Origin: Mycolicibacterium bacteremicum
GTDB lineage: Bacteria > Actinomycetota > Actinomycetes > Mycobacteriales > Mycobacteriaceae
NCBI RefSeq assembly: GCF_002086115.1
Contig: NZ_MVHJ01000014.1
Span: 81,192 to 145,191 of the forward strand
Reading direction: 5' to 3'
DNA length: 64,000 bases
Below, piece by piece: positions 16,246 through 25,416 of this stretch; positions within the stretch are counted from its first letter, which is position 1, and each line of letters begins with the position of its first letter. The position numbers were made by a program, and so were the translations under genes. The notes beneath the pieces were generated by a model, which was not told where the DNA came from, did not search any database, and saw nothing but the letters and a program-made list of their open reading frames with translations.

Positions 16246-18933
16246 GTGCAGACACACGAGATCAGGAAACGCTTCCTCGATCACTTCGTGAAAGCGGGAC
16301 ATACCGAGGTGCCCAGCGCCTCGGTGATCCTCGACGATCCGAACCTGCTGTTCGTCAACGCCGGCATGGTGCAGTTCGTGCCCTTCTTCCTGGGCGCCCG
16401 CACCCCGCCGTACGAGCGCGCCACCAGCGTGCAGAAGTGCATCCGCACCCCGGACATCGAAGAAGTCGGTATCACCACCCGGCACAACACCTTCTTCCAG
16501 ATGGCGGGCAACTTCAGCTTCGGCGACTACTTCAAGAAGGGCGCCATCGAGCTGGCCTGGACGCTGCTGACCAACCCGGTCTCCGAGGGCGGTTACGGCT
16601 TCGATCCGGAGCGGCTGTGGGCGACGGTCTACCTCGACGACGACGAGGCCATCGAACTCTGGCAGGAGGTCGCCGGTCTGCCGCTGGAGCGCATCCAGCG
16701 TCGCGGCATGGCCGACAACTACTGGTCGATGGGCATCCCCGGGCCCTGCGGCCCGTGCTCGGAGATCTACTACGACCGCGGACCCGAGTACGGCATCGAC
16801 GGCGGGCCGGAGGCCAACGAGGACCGCTACATCGAGATCTGGAATCTCGTCTTCATGCAGAACGAGCGCGGTGAGGGCACCAGCAAGGACGACTTCGAGA
16901 TCCTGGGGCCGTTGCCGCGCAAGAACATCGATACCGGCATGGGTGTCGAACGCATCGCCTGCCTGCTGCAGGGCGTGGACAACGTCTACGAGACCGACCT
17001 GGTGCGCCCGGTGATCGACACGGTGGCGCGGTACGCGCCCCGCGGTTACGGCCAGGGTAATCACACCGACGACGTCCGCTACCGCATCATCGGTGACCAC
17101 AGCCGCACCGCGGCCATCATCATCGGCGACGGTGTCAGCCCCGGCAACGAGGGCCGCGGTTACGTGCTGCGCCGGCTGCTGCGCCGGATCATCCGCGCGG
17201 CCAAGCTGCTCGGTGTCGAGCAGCCCATCATGAGCGAGCTGATGGTCACCGTGCGCGACGAGATGGGCCCGTCCTATCCCGAACTGGTCACCGACTTCGA
17301 CCGCATCCACCGCATCGCGGTCGCCGAGGAGACCGCGTTCAACCGCACCCTGGCGTCGGGGTCGAAGCTCTTCGAGGACGCGGCGCAGGCCACCCGGTCC
17401 GCCGGCGCCACGGTGGTGTCCGGGTCGGATGCGTTCACCTTGCACGACACCTACGGATTCCCGATCGAGCTGACCCTGGAGATGGCCGCCGAGGCCGGCC
17501 TGTCCGTCGACGAGGAGGGATTCCGCGGCCTGATGGCCGAGCAGCGTCGCCGCGCCAAGGCCGACGCCGCCGCCCGCAAGCAGGCCCACACCGACCTGTC
17601 GGCCTACCGGGACCTGGTCGACGGCGGGCCCACCGAGTTCACCGGCTTCGACGAATTGTCCACCGAGGCACGTATTCTCGGTATCTTCGTCGATGGCGCG
17701 CGGGTCCCCGTCGTCAGTCACGGTGGCGCGGACGGCACCGTCGAACTGATCCTGGACCGCACCCCCTTCTACGCCGAGTCCGGTGGTCAGATCGCCGACG
17801 AGGGCACCATCACCGGCACCGGATCCTCGGCGACGGCCAAGGCCACCGTCACCGATGTGCAGAAGATCGCCAAGACCCTGTGGGCGCACCGGGTCCGGGT
17901 CGAATCCGGCGAGTTCGTCGAGGGCGACACCGTCACCGCCGAGGTCGATCCGTCCTGGCGGCACGGCGCCACCCAGGGCCACTCCGGAACGCACATGGTG
18001 CATGCGGCGCTGCGAGAGGTGTTGGGGCCCAACGCCGTGCAGGCCGGCTCGCTGAACCGGCCCGGTTACCTGCGCTTCGACTTCAACTGGCAGGGGTCGC
18101 TGTCGGAGGATCAGCGCACCCAGATCGAAGAGGTCGCCAACGAGGCGGTGCAGGCCGACTACGCCGTCAACACCTTCAACACCGGACTCGACCAGGCCAA
18201 GGCGATGGGCGCGATGGCGCTGTTCGGCGAGAACTACCCCGACGAGGTGCGGGTGGTCGAGATCGGCGGCCCGTTCTCCCTGGAACTGTGCGGCGGCACG
18301 CACGTCGGCAGTTCGGCCCAGATCGGGCCGGTGACCCTGTTGGGCGAATCCTCGGTGGGTTCCGGCGTGCGCCGCGTCGAGGCCTACGTCGGGCTGGAAT
18401 CGTTCCGGCACCTCTCCAAGGAACGCGCACTGATGGCGGGGCTGGCGTCCTCGCTGAAGGTGCCTTCGGAGGAGGTTCCGGCCCGGGTGGCCAACCTCGT
18501 CGAGAGACTCCGCGCCGCCGAGAAGGAACTCGACAAGGTGCGACTTGCCAACGCCCGTGCCGCTGCGGCAAATGCCGCCGCCGGTGCCGAGGTGGTCGGT
18601 AAAGTCCGTCTGGTGGCACAGCGGATGGCCGGTGGAGTCTCGGCCGCAGACCTGCGCAGTCTGGTCGGCGACATCAAGGGCAAGCTCGGCTCCGAGCCCG
18701 GCGTCGTCGCCCTGATCGCCGAGGGGGAGGGTGACAGCGTGCCGTTCGTGGTCGCGGTCAACGCTGGCGCGCAGGACCTGGGACTCAACGCGGGTGATCT
18801 GGTCAAGGTGCTGGGCGGTCCGGTCAACGGCCGCGGGGGTGGAAAGGCCGATCTGGCCCAGGGTTCCGGTAAGGGGGCGGCGGGTATCGACGCGGCGTTG
18901 GCCGCGCTACACGCAGAGATCTCCCGGAGCTAG
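16246..18933 (+). CDS. alaS: Alanine--tRNA ligase
   Basis: An 895-residue class II synthetase that charges tRNA-Ala. The catalytic core shows HNTFFQMAGNFSFGDYFKK, GVERIACLLQ and the motif-3 GRGYVLRRLLRR. The editing domain carries the zinc site HSGTHMVH and CGGTHVG. The C-terminal coiled coil and C-Ala domain end in GRGGGKADLAQGSG. The start is GTG 16246, preceded by an AAAGGACAGC ribosome-binding region; a TACTGT -10-like element lies at 16195-16200. Full length, no anomalies. Confidence 0.97.
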   Translation: MQTHEIRKRFLDHFVKAGHTEVPSASVILDDPNLLFVNAGMVQFVPFFLGARTPPYERATSVQKCIRTPDIEEVGITTRHNTFFQMAGNFSFGDYFKKGAIELAWTLLTNPVSEGGYGFDPERLWATVYLDDDEAIELWQEVAGLPLERIQRRGMADNYWSMGIPGPCGPCSEIYYDRGPEYGIDGGPEANEDRYIEIWNLVFMQNERGEGTSKDDFEILGPLPRKNIDTGMGVERIACLLQGVDNVYETDLVRPVIDTVARYAPRGYGQGNHTDDVRYRIIGDHSRTAAIIIGDGVSPGNEGRGYVLRRLLRRIIRAAKLLGVEQPIMSELMVTVRDEMGPSYPELVTDFDRIHRIAVAEETAFNRTLASGSKLFEDAAQATRSAGATVVSGSDAFTLHDTYGFPIELTLEMAAEAGLSVDEEGFRGLMAEQRRRAKADAAARKQAHTDLSAYRDLVDGGPTEFTGFDELSTEARILGIFVDGARVPVVSHGGADGTVELILDRTPFYAESGGQIADEGTITGTGSSATAKATVTDVQKIAKTLWAHRVRVESGEFVEGDTVTAEVDPSWRHGATQGHSGTHMVHAALREVLGPNAVQAGSLNRPGYLRFDFNWQGSLSEDQRTQIEEVANEAVQADYAVNTFNTGLDQAKAMGAMALFGENYPDEVRVVEIGGPFSLELCGGTHVGSSAQIGPVTLLGESSVGSGVRRVEAYVGLESFRHLSKERALMAGLASSLKVPSEEVPARVANLVERLRAAEKELDKVRLANARAAAANAAAGAEVVGKVRLVAQRMAGGVSAADLRSLVGDIKGKLGSEPGVVALIAEGEGDSVPFVVAVNAGAQDLGLNAGDLVKVLGGPVNGRGGGKADLAQGSGKGAAGIDAALAALHAEISRS

Positions 18934-18936
18934 CCG

Positions 18937-19431
18937 GTGCCACTGGACGTAGACCGCAGCCCGGACCGGCCCGGCCCCGACGACCCGGGGCGGGGCCGAC
19001 GGCTGGGCGTCGACGTCGGCACCGTGCGCATCGGCGTGGCCGCCAGCGACCCCGACGGGATCCTGGCCACCCCGCTGGAGACCGTGAAACGGGAACGCAC
19101 CGGGCGGCACCTGCGGCGGCTGGCGACGCTGGTCGAGGACCACGGCGCGGTGGAGGTGATCGTCGGCCTGCCGCGCACACTGGCCGACCGCTCGGGCTCC
19201 TCGGCACAGGACGCTGTCGAGGTGGCCGACAAGCTGGCCGAGCTGATCGCGCCGGTGCCGGTGCGGTTGGCCGACGAACGACTGACCACGGTGAGTGCAC
19301 AACGGGCGCTGCGGGATGCCGGAGTACGCGCTAAGAACCAGCGGGCCATGGTCGATCAGGTTGCGGCAGTGGGAATTCTGCAGACCTGGTTGGACCAGCG
19401 CCGGTCCGCATTAAGGGTGACCGATGAGTGA
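18937..19431 (+). CDS. ruvX: Putative pre-16S rRNA nuclease / Holliday junction resolvase-like protein RuvX (YqgF)
   Basis: This 164-residue RNase H-like protein has GRRLGVDVGTVRIGVA, the VEVIVGLPRTLADRSG strand with a basic loop, and VRLADERLTTVSAQRAL, where the D and E supply metal ligands. The YqgF family processes the 5' end of 16S rRNA in E. coli; the M. tuberculosis homologue has also been studied as a resolvase. It starts with GTG 3 nt after alaS and overlaps mltG by 8 nt, so it belongs to the alaS operon. Confidence 0.93.
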   Translation: MPLDVDRSPDRPGPDDPGRGRRLGVDVGTVRIGVAASDPDGILATPLETVKRERTGRHLRRLATLVEDHGAVEVIVGLPRTLADRSGSSAQDAVEVADKLAELIAPVPVRLADERLTTVSAQRALRDAGVRAKNQRAMVDQVAAVGILQTWLDQRRSALRVTDE

Positions 19432-20680
19432 CCAGTGGGACTCGGAGTGGAGTACCGATCGCCATGAGCCGATCGCCGTGGGGCCCCCGCGGCGACGGAT
19501 GAACCGGGCCGACCGGGCGCGCGCCCGGCGGATGGCCCGGCGCCGCCGGCTCTACACCGGACTGGCGGTGGCCACCCTGGTCATCGTCGTGGTCGGTGCC
19601 GTCTTCGTCGGCTCCCGGCTGTGGCACAACATGTTCGGGTCGAGTGAGGACTTCGCCGGCGACGGTGTCGACGATGTCGTCATCGAGGTCCACACCGGAG
19701 ACACCACCACCGCGATCGGGCAGACCCTGCAGCAGCAGAACGTGGTGTCCTCGTCGAAGGTGTTCGTCGACGCCGCCGCCACCAATCCGGCCATCGCCGC
19801 GATCCAGCCCGGCTTCTACAAGGTGCGCACCGAGATCCCGGCGGCCAGCGCAGTCGAACGCCTGGCCGACCCGGCCAACCGGGTGGGCCAACTCGTCATC
19901 CCGGAGGGCCGCCAGCTCGATGACGTCGCCGATGTCAAGACCAATGCGGTGACCGAGGGCATCCTGACGCTGATCTCCAACGCCTCCTGCGTCGACCTCA
20001 ACGGCAACCGCGAATGCGTGTCCGCCGACGACCTCAAGCAGGCCGCCGGCACCGCCGATCCCAGCGCACTCGCCGTACCGGCTTGGGCCGCACCGGGATT
20101 GGATGCGATGGGCGACGACCACCGCCGCCTCGAGGGGCTGATCGCCGCGGGCAGCTGGAATGTCGACCCGTCCGGCACCCCGCAGGACATCCTGGCCGGC
20201 CTGATCGGTGCCAGCACCGCGATGTACGAGGCCAACGGTCTGCTCGACGCGGCCACCGCGGCGAACATCACCCCCTACGAGGTGCTGGTGGTCGCGTCGC
20301 TGGTGCAACGCGAGTCCAAGCCGCAGGACTTCTCCAAGGTCGCCCGGGTGATCTACAACCGGCTCGCCGAGAACCGCAAGCTCGAGTTCGACTCGACGGT
20401 CAACTACTCGCTGGACCGCACCGAGGTGGCCACCACCGATGCCGACCGCGCCCGGGTCACACCGTGGAACACCTATGCCTCGCTCGGGCTGCCCAAGACG
20501 CCGATCTGTTCACCGGGTGCTCCGGCGGTGGTCGCCGCGGAGAACCCGGCGATCGGGGACTGGCTGTACTTCGTGACGATCGACCTGCAGGGCACCACGA
20601 ACTTCACCCGCGATTACGAGGAGCACCTGGCCAACATCGAGCTGGCCCGCGCCAACGGAGTCCTCGACAGTGCCCGATAG
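19424..20680 (+). CDS. mltG: Endolytic murein transglycosylase MltG
   Basis: The 418-residue protein has a cytoplasmic N-terminus rich in Arg (RRRMNRADRARARRMARRRR), one membrane segment (about 45-67), a LysM-like pocket (DDVVIEVHTGDTTTAIGQTL) and the YceG catalytic domain. The catalytic Glu lies in VVASLVQRESKPQDF, followed by KVARVIYNRL and FDSTVNYSL. MltG cleaves nascent glycan strands and helps set their length. It overlaps ruvX at its start and aroE at its end. Confidence 0.93.
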   Translation: MSDQWDSEWSTDRHEPIAVGPPRRRMNRADRARARRMARRRRLYTGLAVATLVIVVVGAVFVGSRLWHNMFGSSEDFAGDGVDDVVIEVHTGDTTTAIGQTLQQQNVVSSSKVFVDAAATNPAIAAIQPGFYKVRTEIPAASAVERLADPANRVGQLVIPEGRQLDDVADVKTNAVTEGILTLISNASCVDLNGNRECVSADDLKQAAGTADPSALAVPAWAAPGLDAMGDDHRRLEGLIAAGSWNVDPSGTPQDILAGLIGASTAMYEANGLLDAATAANITPYEVLVVASLVQRESKPQDFSKVARVIYNRLAENRKLEFDSTVNYSLDRTEVATTDADRARVTPWNTYASLGLPKTPICSPGAPAVVAAENPAIGDWLYFVTIDLQGTTNFTRDYEEHLANIELARANGVLDSAR

Positions 20681-21476
20681 GCGGCCTGACAGGCGCGCCG
20701 CCGTCCTGGGTTCACCCATCTCGCACTCCCGGTCACCCGATGTGCACCTGGCCGCCTACCGTGCACTCGGGCTCACCGCGTGGACCTACGACCGCATCGA
20801 GTGCACGGCCGAACAACTGCCCGGGCTGGTCGCCGGGCTGGGGCCGGAATGGGTCGGCCTGTCGGTCACCAAACCGGGCAAGTTCGCCGCGTTGGAGGTG
20901 GCCGCCGAACGGACCGACCGCGCCGGGCTCGTCGGCTCGGCGAACACCCTGGTGCGCACCGACTCCGGGTGGCGGGCCGACAACACCGATATCGACGGCG
21001 TCATCGGCGCACTGGCCCCGCACGTCGACGCACCCCGGCGAGCCGCCGTGCTGGGTTCCGGCGGCACCGCGCCGGCGGCCGTCGCCGGCCTGGTCGCCCT
21101 CGGCGTGCAGCACATCTCGGTGATGGCCCGCGACCAAGCCAAGGCGCAGTCACTACTGGGCGTCGGCCGCGCGCTGGGCGCCGAGATCGACTGGGTCCCG
21201 CTCGGCACCCCGGTGCCCGGACTGGACATCGCCGTCAGCACGCTGCCCGCAGATGTCGCCGTGCACCACGGCGAGGCCATCGCGACCGTGCCCGTGCTGC
21301 TCGACGCGATCTACGATCCGTGGCCCACCCCGCTGGCGGCGGCCATCGGCGCGGCCGGCGGCCGGGTCGTGAGCGGGCTGCAGATGCTGCTGCACCAGGC
21401 CGTCGCCCAGGTCGAGCAGTTCACCGGCATGACCGCCCCGCAAGAGGTGATGAGAGCGGCCCTGCAGGAGCCCTAG
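20670..21476 (+). CDS. aroE: Shikimate dehydrogenase
   Basis: The 268-residue enzyme reduces 3-dehydroshikimate to shikimate with NADPH. Visible motifs are GSPISHSRSPDVH for shikimate binding, the catalytic Lys in LSVTKPGKFAAL (the usual NVTxPHK is altered to SVTKPGK, keeping the Lys), NTDIDGVIGAL, and the nucleotide loop VLGSGGTA. GTG 20670 starts 11 nt inside mltG. It is separated from aroCKB by two small genes. Confidence 0.9.
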   Translation: MPDRRPDRRAAVLGSPISHSRSPDVHLAAYRALGLTAWTYDRIECTAEQLPGLVAGLGPEWVGLSVTKPGKFAALEVAAERTDRAGLVGSANTLVRTDSGWRADNTDIDGVIGALAPHVDAPRRAAVLGSGGTAPAAVAGLVALGVQHISVMARDQAKAQSLLGVGRALGAEIDWVPLGTPVPGLDIAVSTLPADVAVHHGEAIATVPVLLDAIYDPWPTPLAAAIGAAGGRVVSGLQMLLHQAVAQVEQFTGMTAPQEVMRAALQEP

Positions 21477-21485
21477 CCTCGTTGC

Positions 21486-21911
21486 ATGGGGGTGGTGGCC
21501 GTCGCGCTGTGGCTGGCCGCCTTGAGCATCCACGACCTACGCACGCGCCGGCTCCCCAATGCGCTGACATTGCCCGGTGCGTTGGCCGTGCTGTGCTGGG
21601 CGGCGTGGTCGGGCCACGGCTGGTCGGCGCTCGCCGGTGCCGCGGCGCTGTTCGGCCTGCACCTGCTCGTCCATCTGATCGCGCCCGCCGACCTGGGCGC
21701 CGGCGATGTCAAGCTGGCACTGGGGCTCGGCGCGCTGACCGGTGCGTACGGGGTCGACGTCTGGACGCTGGCGGCGCTGGGCGCGCCGCTGCTCACCGCG
21801 GTGTGGGCGGTGACGGCCCGGCTGTTCGGGCGGACCGGTGCAGTGCCGCACGGGCCGTCGATGTGTGTGAGCACGGCCGCTGCGCTCGCCCTCGCCCGGT
21901 TCGGGTCCTAG
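21486..21911 (+). CDS. A24-family prepilin peptidase-like membrane protein (Rv2551c type)
   Basis: This 141-residue membrane protein carries both catalytic Asp motifs of type IV prepilin peptidases: SIHDLRTRRLPN near residue 17 and DLGAGDVKLALG (GxGD) near 76. It has about five hydrophobic helices and lacks the N-terminal methylase domain, as in short archaeal/actinobacterial forms. It presumably processes pilin-like (Flp/Tad) precursors, but no pilin gene is in the window. Confidence 0.8.
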   Translation: MGVVAVALWLAALSIHDLRTRRLPNALTLPGALAVLCWAAWSGHGWSALAGAAALFGLHLLVHLIAPADLGAGDVKLALGLGALTGAYGVDVWTLAALGAPLLTAVWAVTARLFGRTGAVPHGPSMCVSTAAALALARFGS

Positions 21912-21922
21912 GTTCGGACGAT

Positions 21923-22429
21923 ATGCCCGTGCGCACCGCCACCGCCCAGGACCTGCCGGCGATCGCCGACATCTACGCCCACTACGTCCGGCACAGCGTC
22001 GCCACGTTCGAGACCGACCCGCCCGACCCCGCCGAATGGGCCCGCCGGTTCACCGCGATCGTCGATGCCGGACTGCCGTTCGTCGTCACCGAACGCTCCG
22101 GTGTGGTGGCCGGATACGCCTACTGCGCCCCGTGGAAGACGCGGCCCGCCTACCGGAGCACCGTCGAGGACTCGGTGTACGTCGCGCCGTCGGCGGTCGG
22201 CACCGGCTGCGGTGCCGAACTACTGACCGCCCTGCTGGACCGGTGCACCGCCACAGGTCTGCGCGAAGTGATCGCGGTGATCGCCGATTCTGGGGATGCG
22301 GCATCGGTCCACCTGCACCGCCGGCACGGTTTCCGGGACGCCGGCCGGCTGACGCAGGTCGGTCACAAACACGGTCGCTGGATCGACACCGTGCTGCTGC
22401 AGTGGAGCGCGCCCCGCCCGGCCTGCTGA
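21923..22429 (+). CDS. GNAT acetyltransferase, phosphinothricin N-acetyltransferase-like
   Basis: A 168-residue GNAT-fold enzyme: VRTATAQDLPAIADIYAHYV, VVAGYAYCAPWKTRPAYRSTVEDSVYV (strands 4-5, seen as GYAYCAPWK and EDSVYV), the acetyl-CoA loop VGTGCGAELL (normally GxGxGxxLL), and SVHLHRRHGFRDAGRL. This is the pattern of Pat/MnaT enzymes that acetylate phosphinothricin, methionine sulfoximine or related amino acids. Substrate unknown. The ATG at 21923 was picked as the family N-terminus. Confidence 0.85.
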   Translation: MPVRTATAQDLPAIADIYAHYVRHSVATFETDPPDPAEWARRFTAIVDAGLPFVVTERSGVVAGYAYCAPWKTRPAYRSTVEDSVYVAPSAVGTGCGAELLTALLDRCTATGLREVIAVIADSGDAASVHLHRRHGFRDAGRLTQVGHKHGRWIDTVLLQWSAPRPAC

Positions 22430-22470
22430 CGGATTCGGTTGTCCCGACGGCGCATGAAAGAATGTCCAAC

Positions 22471-23706
22471 GTGTTGCGATGGACTACCGCAGGTGAATCC
22501 CATGGTCGCGCGCTGGTCGCGATGCTCGAAGGGATGGTCGCCGGGCTGTCGGTGACCTCTGAGGACATCGCCGCCCAGCTGCAGCGGCGCCGGCTCGGTT
22601 ACGGCCGCGGCGCGCGGATGAAATTCGAGAAGGACCAGGTCACGGTGTTGGCCGGGGTGCGGCACGGGGTGACCCTCGGCGGGCCCATCGCCGTTGAGAT
22701 CGGCAACACCGAATGGCCCAAGTGGGAGACCGTGATGGCCTCCGACCCGGTGCCCGCCGAACAGCTCGACAGCGATGCCGCGCGCAACGCCCCGCTGACC
22801 CGGCCGCGTCCCGGCCACGCCGACTACGCGGGCATGCTCAAGTACGGTTTCGACGACGCCCGGCCGGTGCTGGAGCGGGCCAGTGCCCGCGAGACCGCCG
22901 CGCGGGTGGCTGCGGGCACCATCGCCCGGGCCTTCCTGCAGCAGGCGCTCGGCGTCGAGGTCGTCTCGCACGTCATCTCCATCGGCGCCTCCAAGCCCTA
23001 CGACGGTCCGCCGCCGCAGCCCCAGGATCTGGCGGCCATCGACGACAGCCCGGTCCGCGCGTTCGACAAGGACGCCGAGGAGGCCATGATCGCCGAGATC
23101 GAGGCCGCCAAGAAGGACGGTGACACCCTCGGCGGCGTCGTCGAGGTGGTCGTCAGCGGACTGCCGGTGGGGCTGGGCTCGTTCACCAGCGGCGACAACC
23201 GCCTCGACAGCCAGCTGGCCGCCGCCGTGATGGGTATCCAGGCCATCAAGGGCGTCGAGATCGGCGACGGTTTCGAGACCGCACGGCGCCGCGGCAGCGT
23301 CGCCCACGACGAGATCTACCCCGGTCCCGACGGCATCATCCGGTCCACCAACCGGGCCGGCGGCCTGGAGGGCGGCATGACCAACGGACAACCGCTGCGG
23401 GTGCGGGCCGCGATGAAGCCCATTTCCACGGTGCCGCGGGCGCTGGCGACCGTCGATATGGCCACCGGTGAAGAGGCCGTCGCGATCCATCAGCGCTCCG
23501 ATGTCTGCGCCGTGCCGGCCGCCGGGGTGGTCGTCGAGACCATGGTCGCCCTCGTGCTGGCCCGCGCCGCCCTGGCGAAGTTCGGCGGCGACTCGCTGGC
23601 CGAGACCCAGGCAAATGTGCAGAGCTACCTGGCGGCCGTCGCAGCGCGGTCCGGCGGGCTGGAGCGTGGCGACTCGGGAAACGACTCCGCTGTACAGGCG
23701 GGATAG
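22471..23706 (+). CDS. aroC: Chorismate synthase
   Basis: The 411-residue FMN-dependent enzyme converts EPSP to chorismate. It shows WTTAGESHGRALVA, the RRRLGYGRGARMKFEKD segment, RPRPGHADYAGMLKYGFDDARPVLERASARETAARVA (seen as RPGHADYAG and ERASARETAARV) and a C-terminal HQRSDVCAVPA. The GTG at 22471 (LRWTTAGE) matches the usual family start; an in-frame ATG at 22462 would add MSN. It leads the aroC-aroK-aroB unit, only 2 nt before aroK. M. tuberculosis calls this gene aroF. Confidence 0.95.
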   Translation: MLRWTTAGESHGRALVAMLEGMVAGLSVTSEDIAAQLQRRRLGYGRGARMKFEKDQVTVLAGVRHGVTLGGPIAVEIGNTEWPKWETVMASDPVPAEQLDSDAARNAPLTRPRPGHADYAGMLKYGFDDARPVLERASARETAARVAAGTIARAFLQQALGVEVVSHVISIGASKPYDGPPPQPQDLAAIDDSPVRAFDKDAEEAMIAEIEAAKKDGDTLGGVVEVVVSGLPVGLGSFTSGDNRLDSQLAAAVMGIQAIKGVEIGDGFETARRRGSVAHDEIYPGPDGIIRSTNRAGGLEGGMTNGQPLRVRAAMKPISTVPRALATVDMATGEEAVAIHQRSDVCAVPAAGVVVETMVALVLARAALAKFGGDSLAETQANVQSYLAAVAARSGGLERGDSGNDSAVQAG

Positions 23707-23708
23707 TC

Positions 23709-24344
23709 ATGGCGCCCAAGGCTGTTCTGGTGGGTATGCCGGGCTCCGGCAAGTCCACCATCGGGCGGCGGCTGGCCAAGGCGCTGGGAGTTCCCCTGCT
23801 GGACACCGACGTTGCAATCGTCGAGACCACCGGTCGCAGCATCGCCGACATCTTCACCGAGGGTGAGCCGGCGTTTCGCGCCATCGAGGCCGACGTGGTC
23901 CGCACGGCGCTCGCCGAGCACGAGGGTGTGGTGTCGCTCGGCGGCGGCGCGGTGACCACCCCCGCGGTGCGTGAGGCTTTGGCCGGGCACACCGTCATCT
24001 ACCTGGAAATCAGTGCCGCAGAGGGGGTTCGGCGCACCACCGGGAGTGCGCGACCGCTGCTGGCCGGCGATGACCCTGCCGACAAGTACCGCGCCCTGAT
24101 GGAGGCCCGGGTACCGCTGTTCCGTGAGGTGGCCACCATGCGGGTGAACACCAACCGACGCAATCCCGGTGCCGTGGTGCGCCATATCGTCACCCGGCTG
24201 CAGGGCTGCGGATCGTCGCGGCCGCGGCGCCGACGCCGCCCGGCCTGGCGGCGGCTCCCGACCGTCCTGAACCCGGCACCCACCACCGAGGCTCCGCCCA
24301 CTCCGGCGGCGCTGGCCAAACGAGCAGAGGCACGCAATGAGTGA
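23709..24344 (+). CDS. aroK: Shikimate kinase with basic C-terminal extension
   Basis: Shikimate kinase phosphorylates shikimate with ATP. Residues 9-17 are the P-loop GMPGSGKST; DTDVAIVE gives the Asp pair, FRAIEADVV the shikimate-binding Arg, LGGGAVTTP the Gly triplet, and TGSARPLLAGD the lid. The catalytic domain ends near residue 165. About 45 further residues follow, starting with a run of arginines (RPRRRRRPAWRRLP) and then a Pro/Ala/Thr-rich tail, whereas the M. tuberculosis enzyme is 176 residues. The stop overlaps aroB by 8 nt. Confidence 0.93.
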   Translation: MAPKAVLVGMPGSGKSTIGRRLAKALGVPLLDTDVAIVETTGRSIADIFTEGEPAFRAIEADVVRTALAEHEGVVSLGGGAVTTPAVREALAGHTVIYLEISAAEGVRRTTGSARPLLAGDDPADKYRALMEARVPLFREVATMRVNTNRRNPGAVVRHIVTRLQGCGSSRPRRRRRPAWRRLPTVLNPAPTTEAPPTPAALAKRAEARNE

Positions 24345-25416
24345 ACCCGTCACCGTCGATGTTCTGGTGGATCGGCCGTACCCGGTGATCATCGGCACCG
24401 GCTTGCTGGAGGATCTGGGCCGCACGTTGACCGGCCGGCACAAGGTCGCCATCCTGCACCAGCCCACGCTGGCCCAGACCGCCGAGGCCATCCGCGAACA
24501 CCTGGCCGGCCTCGGCATCGATGCGCACCGCATCGAGATTCCGGACGCCGAGGCGGGCAAGGAACTGCCGGTCGTCGGGTTCATCTGGGAAGTGTTGGGC
24601 CGCATCGGTATCGGTCGCAAGGACGCCGTCGTCAGCCTGGGCGGGGGAGCGGCCACCGACGTGGCCGGTTTCGCCGCGGCCACCTGGCTGCGCGGGGTCG
24701 ACATCGTGCACGTGCCGACCACACTGCTGGGCATGGTCGACGCCGCCGTCGGCGGCAAGACCGGTATCAACACCGACGCCGGCAAGAACCTGGTGGGCGC
24801 GTTCCACCAGCCACTGGCGGTGCTCGTCGATCTGGCGACGCTGCAGTCGTTGCCGCGCAACGAGATCATCGCCGGCATGGCCGAGATCGTGAAGGCCGGC
24901 TTCATCTCCGACCCGGTGATCCTGGACCTCATCGAGGCCGATCCGCAGGCCGCGCTGGACCCGGCCGGGACGGTGCTGCCGGAGCTGATCCGGCGGGCCA
25001 TCGCGGTCAAGGCCGAGGTCGTCGCCGCCGATGAGAAGGAGTCGGCGCTGCGCGAAATCCTCAACTACGGACACACTCTGGCCCACGCCATCGAACGCCT
25101 GGAGCGTTACAAGTGGCGCCACGGTGCCGCCGTGTCGGTGGGCCTGGTATTCGCCGCCGAACTCGGCCGGCTGGCCGGGCGGCTCGATGACGACACCGCC
25201 GACCGGCACGCCCGGGTGCTGACGGCGCTGGGTCTGCCGGTCACCTACGACGCCGACGCCCTGCCGCAGCTGCTGGAGTACATGGCCGGGGACAAGAAGA
25301 ACCGCTCCGGAGTGCTGCGGTTCGTGGTCCTCGACGGGTTGGCCAAGCCCGGCCGCCTGGAGGGGCCGGACCCGACGCTGCTGGCCGCCGCCTACTCGGT
25401 GGTGGGATCGCGCTAG
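24337..25416 (+). CDS. aroB: 3-dehydroquinate synthase
   Basis: The 359-residue NAD- and metal-dependent enzyme makes 3-dehydroquinate from DAHP. Motifs seen are SLGGGAATDVAGFAAATWLRG, HVPTTLLGMVDAAVGGKTGIN (seen as PTTLLGMVDAAVGGKT), the Glu ligand in AGMAEIVKAG, and the His ligands in NYGHTLAHAIE and RHGAAVSVG. In M. tuberculosis aroD (type II dehydroquinase) follows; here the next gene is the convergent B-4DMT protein, so the dehydratase is encoded elsewhere. The 3' ends overlap by 4 nt. Confidence 0.95.
   Translation: MSEPVTVDVLVDRPYPVIIGTGLLEDLGRTLTGRHKVAILHQPTLAQTAEAIREHLAGLGIDAHRIEIPDAEAGKELPVVGFIWEVLGRIGIGRKDAVVSLGGGAATDVAGFAAATWLRGVDIVHVPTTLLGMVDAAVGGKTGINTDAGKNLVGAFHQPLAVLVDLATLQSLPRNEIIAGMAEIVKAGFISDPVILDLIEADPQAALDPAGTVLPELIRRAIAVKAEVVAADEKESALREILNYGHTLAHAIERLERYKWRHGAAVSVGLVFAAELGRLAGRLDDDTADRHARVLTALGLPVTYDADALPQLLEYMAGDKKNRSGVLRFVVLDGLAKPGRLEGPDPTLLAAAYSVVGSR

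Noticed and set aside
15964..18411. 815-codon frame antisense to alaS
   Set aside because: Shadow frame; alaS is fully conserved on the plus strand and the antisense translation shows no domain.
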